Assembly: GCF_016888165.1 (NCBI RefSeq)
Contig: NZ_JACSWC010000317.1
Location: forward strand, 1 to 42,536
Reading direction: 5' to 3'
DNA: 42,536 bases
Source of the DNA: Halomicronema sp. CCY15110
GTDB lineage: Bacteria; Cyanobacteriota; Cyanobacteriia; Phormidesmidales; Phormidesmidaceae
This document shows, in pieces, positions 22,069 to 28,464 of this stretch. Position 1 is the first letter of the stretch, and each line of letters opens with the position of its first letter. Below the pieces are notes generated by a model. That model did no database searches, had not been told where the DNA came from, and saw only the letters and a list, made by a program, of their open reading frames with translations. Both the position numbers and the translations under genes were made by a program.

Positions 22069-22248
22069 ATGGATAAATTAAGCCGCAGTAAAAAGCCCCT
22101 CCGTCAGAACGTGACGATCCGGTTGCAGCCCGGCATCTGGGCTGCAACCAAGGTTTCGGCAGCCCAGGAGGGACGCCCCGCTAGTGACCTGGTCGAAGAA
22201 GCTCTAGCCGCGTATTTACAAAATCTGGCAGTCATTCCAGCAGCCTAA
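22069..22248 (+). CDS. Small RHH regulator
   Basis: 59 residues: KKPLRQNVTIRLQPGIWAATKVSAAQEGRPASDLVEEALAAYLQNL is a ribbon-helix-helix fold (strand RQNVTIRL, two helices). The ATG at 22069 follows AAAGGAAA. It reads away from the XRE repressor across shared operators and directly toward the Rep-like gene, so it may be the antirepressor-like partner controlling replication genes. Confidence 0.7.
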   Translation: MDKLSRSKKPLRQNVTIRLQPGIWAATKVSAAQEGRPASDLVEEALAAYLQNLAVIPAA

Positions 22249-22253
22249 AAAAA

Positions 22254-22281
22254 TCCCGTTCTGGCGGCAACCAGAGCGGGA
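22254..22281. terminator. Hairpin after the RHH gene
   Basis: TCCCGTTCTGG (22254-22264) and CCAGAGCGGGA (22271-22281) form an 11-bp stem with one G-T pair and a 6-nt loop, 5 nt after the RHH stop. The run of seven A before the stem is a T-run on the other strand, so by base content it would terminate minus-strand transcription better; the plus side lacks a clear T-run. Confidence 0.5.
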
Positions 22282-22411
22282 CGTTTCGTGCTTTACACAC
22301 TTTCACCTTCCATCATGAAACACCTCAGAACCGACAGAGGCAGTAGGCGGATAGCAATACTGCTCAGGACGACGGCAATGCGATACCTGGCGCAGCAGCG
22401 AAGGAGGAGCC

Positions 22412-23488
22412 ATGCCGAGAATTAACGCGCCCTTCTATGCGCTGACTTGGAAGCAGGCCCAGCGCGACTACCAGGACGGCATTCTTACCACCAGAGGGCT
22501 GATATTTACCTACTTCCGAACCAAGCTCAAACCCGGCTCAGGCTTGGCCGTAGACGTGGATAACCTGTGTCGGGAGTTGGGCGTACATCAGGCGACCTAC
22601 TATCGCGCTATCGGAGCGCTACAGGCAGCAGGCAGGCTTGATCTCAACAAAGGCAAGATGGTCGTTGCCATCCCTGAAGTCCTTGCTCCACATGACGTTT
22701 CGCAGATGTGCGAATGGGAGTCGCAAGGTTGCGAAAATGACTCGCAGATGTGCGAATGGGAGTCGCAAAGTTGCGAAAATGACTCGCAGATGTGCGAATG
22801 GGAGTCGCAAAGTTGCGAAAATGAGGAGGGCTGTGGAAAATCCTCAGAAGCCTTGCAGGTTAACGCTTTTGACGCCTGGAATTGGGTCAAAGCCGATGTA
22901 CCAAACAGATCAACAGATCTTTTAAAAGAACAAACAGATCTAACAGAGGATTGTTTTGTTCTCGGAATTGACAGGGAAGGTATTGGTACATCCAGGTTTG
23001 GCGTTGAAGCGGGGTCTGTTGTTTCTCCAGATCAAGCGCTGGAGCAGTTTTCAGGGTTTATCCAAGACTCAGGAGTCAGACCGAACAAAACCATTCAAGA
23101 CACGTTAGCGGCGCTGATAGAACACAAAGGAGTTGCGGCGGCGGCGCGGCTGGTGGAAAACGCCCTCAGTGCCCTGGAAGAACAACGCGATCGCGGCAAA
23201 ATTCGTAACCCCGGTGGCTTCCTGAGATCCGCACTACAGCGAGGTTTCACCAGTAATGAGGCGAAGCGCAAGGCCAAGGGCAGGCCCCCGGCGAAGCCCC
23301 CAGAGCCACCCGATTCCCTGAAGTTGGCCCAGGTCATTGACGCCTCTCTGTGGAATGGCGATCGCACCTACGCCCGAGAGCGGCTAAATGCTGAGTGGCA
23401 TGCCGGATGGCATGACCTGATCGAGGAACTGGTCACGACTTTGCGCCCCGATTGGGGCTTTCAAGTCATCGACGGGGAGGTGGTGTAA
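22412..23488 (+). CDS. Replication-initiator-like protein with in-gene iterons
   Basis: 358 residues. N-terminal winged helix (about 15-85: TRGLIFTYFRTKL ... VDNLCRELGVHQATYYRAIGALQAAGRL). Residues about 97-138 are a threefold 14-residue repeat (SQMCEWESQSCEND type) encoded by six DNA dyads. A polar linker follows. The C-terminal domain (about 215-300) includes EHKGVAAAARLVENAL ... GKIRNPGGFLRSALQ, a helical pattern seen in DnaD-like or plasmid Rep proteins. Winged helix, repeats in the linker, AT-rich stretch, then a helical domain: the same order as phage lambda O, whose origin lies inside its gene. The ATG is next to GGAGGAGCC. Family call by eye; function inferred. Confidence 0.65.
   Translation: MPRINAPFYALTWKQAQRDYQDGILTTRGLIFTYFRTKLKPGSGLAVDVDNLCRELGVHQATYYRAIGALQAAGRLDLNKGKMVVAIPEVLAPHDVSQMCEWESQGCENDSQMCEWESQSCENDSQMCEWESQSCENEEGCGKSSEALQVNAFDAWNWVKADVPNRSTDLLKEQTDLTEDCFVLGIDREGIGTSRFGVEAGSVVSPDQALEQFSGFIQDSGVRPNKTIQDTLAALIEHKGVAAAARLVENALSALEEQRDRGKIRNPGGFLRSALQRGFTSNEAKRKAKGRPPAKPPEPPDSLKLAQVIDASLWNGDRTYARERLNAEWHAGWHDLIEELVTTLRPDWGFQVIDGEVV
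22700..22825. repeat. Origin-like iterons: six 14-bp dyads every 21 bp
   Basis: TCGCA-N4-TGCGA starts at 22700, 22721, 22742, 22763, 22784 and 22805, exactly 21 bp apart (two DNA turns). Inner bases alternate GATG and AAGT-type (AGGT in the second copy), with 7-bp spacers alternating ATGGGAG and AAATGAC; the two together give three 42-bp units. All lie inside the Rep-like gene in frame. Six symmetric sites on one DNA face are what an initiator would need. Confidence 0.92.
22903..22949. other. AT-rich stretch with AACAGA repeats, possible unwinding region
   Basis: AACAGATC occurs at 22904, 22912 and 22933, with AACAGAGG at 22942, in an AT-rich patch about 80 bp after the iterons. The 22912 and 22933 copies are 21 bp apart. 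In lambda-type origins an AT-rich unwinding region follows the iterons. It is coding at the same time. Confidence 0.5.
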
Positions 23489-23859
23489 TGCCCATGCAGC
23501 GTCATCTTTACCCCCAGAACTGGAACGCCATCGCCTACCAGGTCAAACAAGAGGCCGAGTGGAAGTGTGAGAAGTGTGGCCGTGAGTGCCGCCGTTCTGG
23601 GGAGCCTGCTAGTGAGTTCACCGAGCGGATTGCCACCGGTCGGTTAAGTGAATGCCCGGTCGTCGCCGAGTTTCTGGAGAAACCCACCCGGTTTGTCCTC
23701 ACCGTCGCCCACCTCGACCACCGACCCGAGAACTGCGAACGGTCGAACCTAAAAGCTTTGTGTGCCCCGTGCCACTGTCGCTATGACCTGAGCCAGATGG
23801 CTCGCAAGAAAGCCCTGAAGCTGGAGCGCGAAGGGCAGTTGAACCTATTTGGAGCCTGA
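23488..23859 (+). CDS. HNH endonuclease
   Basis: 123 residues. First Cys pair CEKC near 31-34 (KCEKCGREC), then LTVAHLDHRPENCERSNLKALCAPCHCRYD: the HNH core with H-D-H, central N, C-P-C pair and final H, in the zinc-stabilised arrangement. The ATG shares one base with the Rep-like gene's stop (TAATG), with GGGGAGG upstream, so it is coupled to it. Phage and element HNH proteins of this size serve as nicking or homing nucleases; here it could serve replication or transfer. No intein or intron is seen. Confidence 0.85.
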   Translation: MPMQRHLYPQNWNAIAYQVKQEAEWKCEKCGRECRRSGEPASEFTERIATGRLSECPVVAEFLEKPTRFVLTVAHLDHRPENCERSNLKALCAPCHCRYDLSQMARKKALKLEREGQLNLFGA

Positions 23860-23862
23860 GCA

Positions 23863-24105
23863 ATGGCCATTTTTCTGAGTGAAGACGAAGCACAGCGCTT
23901 GAGAGAGCTGAACCCCCAGACCGCCGCTGACGTGATCGCCTGGGCCGAGCGGCTGCGCCTGGAGCTCGGACTGCTGGAAAACATCTTGGCCGGACACGCC
24001 ACGGTCAAACGATTTGAGCAAGGAGAGCCAGTTTTGTCGCTCACCGAGGAAGGGATTACCCGCGTCGAACATGACCTATTACACAGAGTTCTCAGGGAGC
24101 CGTAA
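23863..24105 (+). CDS. Hypothetical helical protein
   Basis: 80 residues starting 3 bp after the HNH stop. Helical throughout (SEDEAQRLRELNPQTAADVIAWAERLRLELGLLENILAGHATVKRFEQGEPVLSLTEEGITRVEHDLLHRVL); the end resembles a small wing. No family recognised. Probably translated with its neighbours; the next gene's ATG is 3 bp further. Confidence 0.6.
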   Translation: MAIFLSEDEAQRLRELNPQTAADVIAWAERLRLELGLLENILAGHATVKRFEQGEPVLSLTEEGITRVEHDLLHRVLREP

Positions 24106-24108
24106 ACC

Positions 24109-25389
24109 ATGCAACCAGCAACTCGTAGGGTGCATTCGCGCAGCAATGCACCAACGCCAGATTCATCTTCAGAACCACGGCCCATGTCAATATCCCCCGC
24201 CGCACTGAAAACCGGCGACCGGGTGAAAGTCACACGCCCCCGTCAGCCGAATGATGATTTATTCGAGCAGACCTTAGAAGTCGCCAGAATCAATACTCAG
24301 GATGCTTTCAGTGCTTATTTAAACGACCCCGCCGCCGACTGGGAAGCCATCAAGGCCGGTGAAAAAGTCTGTCGGCCTACTCGCAGCCTGTATACCAACG
24401 AAGTGGAGTGGGTTGCTCATCCGTCGGCGTTCCGGCCCCGTGCTCCAGAGCTGAAGTTTCGACCGGGCGATCGCGTGATGGAAGATTCCAATAGTGACCA
24501 CTGGCTTCCAGAACACCGCCTAGATTGCCTGGTCCGCCACGGCACCTTCATCGACTACCGACCGATGGCGGGATGTGGCGACCATCTGTACTGTCTGGTC
24601 ACTTGGGACGATGAAGGCGAAGGGTACGCCCTAGAGTCAGCATTAACGCACTCTGCGATCGCTGACTCGCGCCCACCAGGCCCACCCATCTACAGGCAAC
24701 CCGCCCTGCTGCCAGAAGTAGAGTCCTACGAGATTCACGCCTATGAGGTGGATGGTGCAGCGCCAGCGCCGCTACCCCCAAAACCGCCTTTCAAAGCGGG
24801 AGATCGTGTACAGACCGACTACACCAAGCACAACCGGAAAGCTAACCCACTGGGCCTATCTGGAGTCATTGAGGGGACAGTCGGCGTTATCCAGAAGGTG
24901 GAGCTGCACCATGACCAATACTTTGAATGCTGGGTCAAGTTTGAGGGCCAAGCATCAGAGATCGCGGTGTCCCCGCAGTTCCTGATCTTTGTTTGCCCCC
25001 TGCTGTCAGGGTTTAAAGCGGGCGACCGGGTTCAGTTTTCCGGCATCGCTGGCACCATCGAGGTCGATCAGTCCGGCGTCTGGATTCGTGAAGATGGCGC
25101 AGGTCGCATGTTACTGAATCGAGGCGCACTGAAGATCTTGAAAAAGTTACCCCCAGAGCATAAGGCCAGGAAACAGGCCCAGGCCAAAGGCAAACGCCGC
25201 CCCGCGTCTGGTTGGATTGAAACCCGTGAGGGCAATCAACAGCGCAAAACTCCCAGCATCAGCCACTACTACTGCTTTGAACAGCAAGGTAAGCGCACCC
25301 GCAAATACATCCCCGCCGCCAAGGTTGCCACCGTGCAGCAGCTCGTCAGCGATCGCCGCCCTATTGCCGAAATTTTGGAGGTACTATGA
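24109..25389 (+). CDS. Hypothetical protein with four GDRV (KOW/SH3-like) repeats
   Basis: 426 residues. GDRV motifs preceded by hydrophobic and Pro/Lys residues occur about four times (LKTGDRVKV near 33, FRPGDRVMED near 120, FKAGDRVQTDY near 226, FKAGDRVQFSG near 302), each starting a small beta domain. The C-terminus SGWIETREGNQQRKTPSISHYYCFEQQGKRTRKYIP is basic, then a helical end QQLVSDRRPIAEILEVL, and looks like a DNA-binding tail. Not recognised as a named family. AGGGAG 9 nt before ATG 24109 supports that start, which places a REP hairpin inside the N-terminal tail. It ends in an ATGA overlap with the excisionase-like gene. Confidence 0.6.
   Translation: MQPATRRVHSRSNAPTPDSSSEPRPMSISPAALKTGDRVKVTRPRQPNDDLFEQTLEVARINTQDAFSAYLNDPAADWEAIKAGEKVCRPTRSLYTNEVEWVAHPSAFRPRAPELKFRPGDRVMEDSNSDHWLPEHRLDCLVRHGTFIDYRPMAGCGDHLYCLVTWDDEGEGYALESALTHSAIADSRPPGPPIYRQPALLPEVESYEIHAYEVDGAAPAPLPPKPPFKAGDRVQTDYTKHNRKANPLGLSGVIEGTVGVIQKVELHHDQYFECWVKFEGQASEIAVSPQFLIFVCPLLSGFKAGDRVQFSGIAGTIEVDQSGVWIREDGAGRMLLNRGALKILKKLPPEHKARKQAQAKGKRRPASGWIETREGNQQRKTPSISHYYCFEQQGKRTRKYIPAAKVATVQQLVSDRRPIAEILEVL
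24126..24152. repeat. REP-like hairpin inside a coding region
   Basis: Same repeat as 111-137: GGTGCATT (24129-24136) and AATGCACC (24145-24152) with a changed loop. It encodes part of the N-terminal tail of the GDRV-repeat protein without breaking the frame. Its presence on both sides shows that the host's repeat family has reached the element. Confidence 0.7.
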
Positions 25390-25703
25390 CCGCACCGCAA
25401 CCCCTGCTACAGCGTATTGCCACCCTGGAAGCGCAACTGGCGGCAATCCTCAAAATTACGGGCCTCTCGGTCGAAGATTGGGTCAGTCCCCACAAGGCCG
25501 AATCGTTGATCAGCCTGAGCCGACACCAGATCAAGCAACTGGTAGACCGGGCCGAAACTGCCAGGGCTACTGAGCAGCGCTGCACCCTGCAATTGGGGAC
25601 GCACTATCGATTTGTGCCCCCCACCGGAAACCTACAAATCAACTGGCAGCGCTGGGAAGCCGTTCTAGCCATGCCACCTGAGCAATGGGAGGGTTTGGAG
25701 TAG
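25386..25703 (+). CDS. Excisionase-like small DNA-binding protein
   Basis: 105 residues. A short coiled-coil-like N-terminus (LLQRIATLEAQLAAILKITG) is followed by WVSPHKAESLISLSRHQIKQLVDRAETA and the strand LQLGTHYRFVPPTGNLQINWQRWEAV, the pattern of a winged helix of the Xis/MerR kind (helix, turn with L-S, wing ending in LGtHYrf). It overlaps the upstream gene by ATGA and is the last plus-strand gene before the integrase end. A role in excision fits both fold and position; not proven. Confidence 0.65.
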   Translation: MTAPQPLLQRIATLEAQLAAILKITGLSVEDWVSPHKAESLISLSRHQIKQLVDRAETARATEQRCTLQLGTHYRFVPPTGNLQINWQRWEAVLAMPPEQWEGLE

Positions 25704-25916
25704 GCTTAGTTTTGCAGCAGACGCGATCGCCTCCGAATTATGGCTTGAAACACCTGATGTGCCGTTCACCCAATTCTTATAAACCCTTGCTTTGTCTGGA
25801 GTGTGTTGGTCGCTCAAGCGGAACCATCCAATTGACTTGAATACCCCTGAAAACCAGGGCAAACAAGTTAATTCTGTATTGCAAAACCATTCAGTTTTGA
25901 GACTTCGGTTCTTGAG

Positions 25917-26741
25917 TCAATTCTTGTTGTAGCCAAACTCTCTAGTATGCAAAACACATTTCCACCAATTTTCCCTTGCGATGATGACTTGGTCGTTAAT
26001 AGTTGATTTGAATATATCCAATATCGAATATCTAAAGTTGTTTTTGATATGTTCAAAACTCAATCCCTTTAGCTCAATATTTCCTCCATGACCCGTATTT
26101 ATGTACGTTCCCCAACGCCCAAGCAGCATTTGATCGCCATAGGCAGAGCCAACATACATTTTCCCATTAGAAGAGTCGGTTATCAGGTAAACACCTTTTT
26201 GATTTTTTAAGGCTGTCTTCCAACCTTCCTTGGTGAGCACTCTGCTCATCTCTTCCCAGGAAATATTGACGTGGTCGTATCCGGGAAAGATATCGTTATC
26301 GAAGATATCTGGCAAGATTTGTACTACTTCACACTCATCGATTACGGACTTAGCTAGTCTGATCATCGTTTGCGATTTATTCTTAAACTTTACGATCAAT
26401 CGACCAAAGTATTTTTCAAACTCTGAGAGCGCTTCATACTCGTAACCAACTGCATTGAGCTTATTGAGGTCTTTCGTGATTCGTCCAACATGGAAGAGTA
26501 GCCACAAATTATCTTTGCCGAGCCTTATAAAGCCCACTGTCACCTGTCCTTCTTTAAAGGATTTTTTTCTTTGATAATTCCAATATTGCCCTGACAATAA
26601 AATGTCAGTATTTCCATCCTTAAATATTTCGATAGGGTTCCAATTACCCTCAAACATCAGATTAAAACGGATCTTCACATTGTCAAGGTTGCCTAAGTTC
26701 AAAATGTCATTAAGGAATATTTTACTTTGTTCTTTTTTCAT
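25917..26741 (-). CDS. GIY-YIG nuclease-family protein, AT-rich
   Basis: 274 residues. The C-terminal part has the GIY-YIG core in variant form: KGVYLITDSSNGKMYVGSAYG near 183-203, R near 208 (LGRWGTY), and the metal-site region ARENWWKCVLHTREFGYNKN at the end. The first 170 residues are an uncharacterised alpha/beta domain. The gene is clearly AT-rich against its neighbours (20 of 60 G+C at 26041-26100) and lacks HIP1 sites, so it was acquired recently. It lies 60 bp from the end of the integrase gene, same strand. A defense or nicking role is possible; a homing function is not indicated. Confidence 0.8.
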   Translation of the reverse strand: MKKEQSKIFLNDILNLGNLDNVKIRFNLMFEGNWNPIEIFKDGNTDILLSGQYWNYQRKKSFKEGQVTVGFIRLGKDNLWLLFHVGRITKDLNKLNAVGYEYEALSEFEKYFGRLIVKFKNKSQTMIRLAKSVIDECEVVQILPDIFDNDIFPGYDHVNISWEEMSRVLTKEGWKTALKNQKGVYLITDSSNGKMYVGSAYGDQMLLGRWGTYINTGHGGNIELKGLSFEHIKNNFRYSILDIFKSTINDQVIIARENWWKCVLHTREFGYNKN

Positions 26742-26801
26742 GTGTCTCTATGAGATAGATTCGGTTTGACAAGCAATTCGACAAAACCGAGCCAAGTAAG
26801 G

Positions 26802-27866
26802 TTACTGGCCGCCCTTCACAACTCGCTCCCAGACCTCCTGATATTCTCGCTCCGACATGGCCCCGTGGTAGGTCTGAGTGTGGACGCTGACCGAATGCCC
26901 CATCCACTTGGCCGCGATCGCCACTGGCACCCCCACCCGTGCCAACCGAATCGCATAGGCATGGCGCAACGCATAGGGAATATGGGGCACATCCCAGCGC
27001 TTAAACGCCTTGCTGGTGCGCTCTCCCAAGCGTTTGTTGGGCGTCCCCTCCCTGGCCGTGGGCGCATGCACATCCCAGAGCCGAAACGCCTCGACCCATT
27101 CCGCCTTGCAGGGATACACGACCCTGCGGCCCGTCTTGCCCCGCAGCACCACCAGCACATCGTCACCGCCCAATCGTGAGCAATCCAGGTGATACACCTC
27201 ATGGGGCCGGATGCCGTAGGTTGCGCTAACCCCATACACCCACTGCACCATCGGGCTGGCAATTTGCTCCCAGGTTTGCTCGATTAGCTCGTCAGTGGGC
27301 AACTCATTCGGGTCAAACGCCTCGGGCCTGTAGTTGCCCGCCAACCCCGTCCAATCAATTTCCAAACCAGCGTAGCGCCCCAACTCCTTCAGACACCTCA
27401 CACAGGCTTTCCGTGCCCTAGAATTCGGTGTCGTGCCCTGTCTACAGGCTTCCGTTAGCAATGCGGCTGTAATGGGCTGCTGACAGTCAATCAACCGCGT
27501 GTAGGGTTCGTAGTCGTTGCGGATAGTCGTATCCTTCACCGTTTCCCCCTTCCACGCCAGAAACGCCTCGACCCACTCATGAGCCGTTTTAGGTTTTCTG
27601 GACTCACCACCACTGGACTTCCCCCAATCCGCCCAGTCAAATCGCTCAAACAGCAAATCGCTTTCAAGCTTAGCTGCCTTGGCCTGAGCAATTTTCAGCC
27701 CCGCCGCTGTCACTTTGCAGCCCGTAGCAATCCACTGCTGCCGCACTTTGCCAGTAGTTTTATCAGGTAGCCGAGCCCGTAGACTATAACTACCACCCCG
27801 CCGCCAGATCGAAACCTTCGTGTAAGCGGCTGACTCTCGTTCTAGTAGCTGGTCACCTGGACTCAA
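26802..27866 (-). CDS. int: Tyrosine recombinase (integrase) of the element
   Basis: 354 residues. An N-terminal arm-binding part (about 14-75) and a core-binding domain (about 95-165) precede the catalytic domain: R220 (YGIRPHE), K244 (LRGKTGRR), YALRHAYA with R301, the GH pair at 323-324 (KWMGHSVSVHT) and nucleophile Y333 (QTYHGAM). The usual His of the HxxR box is Tyr here (Y298). The start is TTG at 27866, the only in-frame choice before the catalytic set-up. Located 72 bp from the 3' end of tRNA-Ser, it probably integrates the element into that tRNA gene. Confidence 0.9.
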   Translation of the reverse strand: MSPGDQLLERESAAYTKVSIWRRGGSYSLRARLPDKTTGKVRQQWIATGCKVTAAGLKIAQAKAAKLESDLLFERFDWADWGKSSGGESRKPKTAHEWVEAFLAWKGETVKDTTIRNDYEPYTRLIDCQQPITAALLTEACRQGTTPNSRARKACVRCLKELGRYAGLEIDWTGLAGNYRPEAFDPNELPTDELIEQTWEQIASPMVQWVYGVSATYGIRPHEVYHLDCSRLGGDDVLVVLRGKTGRRVVYPCKAEWVEAFRLWDVHAPTAREGTPNKRLGERTSKAFKRWDVPHIPYALRHAYAIRLARVGVPVAIAAKWMGHSVSVHTQTYHGAMSEREYQEVWERVVKGGQ

Positions 27867-27877
27867 TTTGGACTCAA
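27858..27877. promoter_or_regulatory. Tandem TGGACTCAA sites at the integrase start
   Basis: TGGACTCAA occurs at 27858-27866 and 27869-27877, 11 bp apart, between integrase start and tRNA. The first overlaps the TTG start codon. Such paired short repeats near att sites suit integrase arm-type binding and autoregulation. Confidence 0.45.
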
Positions 27878-27937
27878 AAATCTAACGACTATCACAATAT
27901 TCGCAGCAAATAGTGTAAATAGCGAACGCTAGAACAA

Positions 27938-28021
27938 CGGAGAGGGTGGGATTCGAACCCACGGTCCTTTTGGGACATCCGATTTCAAGTCGGACGCATT
28001 CGACCACTCTGCCACCTCTCC
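27938..28021 (-). tRNA. tRNA-Ser (anticodon UGA)
   Basis: Read on the minus strand: acceptor GGAGAGG (28015-28021) pairs with CCTCTCC (27939-27945). The T-arm GGTTCGAATCC is present, a variable arm is present (GATGTCCCAAAAGGACCG region), and the anticodon loop CTTGAAA gives anticodon UGA. The long variable arm and discriminator G are serine features. The 3' end faces the integrase and is the probable attachment site. No second copy of its 3' end was seen in the window. Confidence 0.95.
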
Positions 28022-28116
28022 AGGCTTTGCTATTGTAAAACATCCTTTTCCACAATGAGATGCTTGCTGCGATCAATTTACGTCGCCACTGCTCCCCAGA
28101 AGTACTGACACAGCGA

Positions 28117-28455
28117 TTAAGTTTGGCGTTTGTTCAGCGCTTTCATCAGGTCCTGACGTTCGGTGGCGGTGAGGCCAAACAATAAAAATCGAGCTTGTTT
28201 CACCAATAGGGCCACGGTTAAGCCCAAGCAGAGTCCTAGCCCGATCGCGGCGAGACGGTTAAACGCGAGGCCATATCGCAACGCTGCCCAGGTAAAGTAG
28301 TCAGCGAGTTGCTGCCAGGTGCCACGCAGACTCCAGACACTCATCGCCCCCACTGAGGCCCATAAGGCTAGAGTGATTAGCCACCAACGCTTGAGCCAGC
28401 GGCGGCGCAGCGCCAGCATTTGATCAAGGTTCTGTGATGCGGGGTCAATCGACAC
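28117..28455 (-). CDS. Small membrane protein downstream of secF
   Basis: 112 residues with two membrane helices (about 24-42 WWLITLALWASVGAMSVW and 68-86 LAAIGLGLCLGLTVALLV) and basic ends. It starts 9 bp after secF and is probably in the same transcript. No named family recognised; it looks like a cyanobacterial hypothetical protein. A part in Sec function is only suggested by position. Confidence 0.7.
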   Translation of the reverse strand: MSIDPASQNLDQMLALRRRWLKRWWLITLALWASVGAMSVWSLRGTWQQLADYFTWAALRYGLAFNRLAAIGLGLCLGLTVALLVKQARFLLFGLTATERQDLMKALNKRQT

Positions 28456-28464
28456 GATTCAGCT

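Larger units (their letters stand above)
12091..28021. mobile_element. Integrative element beside tRNA-Ser, AICE-like gene set
   Basis: Integrase (26802-27866) begins 72 bp from the tRNA-Ser 3' end. Inward lie an excisionase-like protein (25386-25703), a Rep-like protein with internal iterons (22412-23488), a repressor/RHH switch (21.6-22.2 kb), ArdC antirestriction (18089-19000), and a left arm with an FtsK-like ATPase and small membrane proteins (12183-15089). Core chromosome genes start right after the tRNA. The right edge is well supported; the left edge is a guess placed at the repeat cluster past the ATPase gene. No relaxase, T4SS, capsid or terminase gene is visible. Confidence 0.6.

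Noticed and set aside
22700-22825. 42-bp tandem repeats looked at first like a small CRISPR array
   Set aside because: Units are directly adjacent without variable spacers, lie in frame in a coding sequence and resolve into 21-bp spaced dyads. No cas gene is present.
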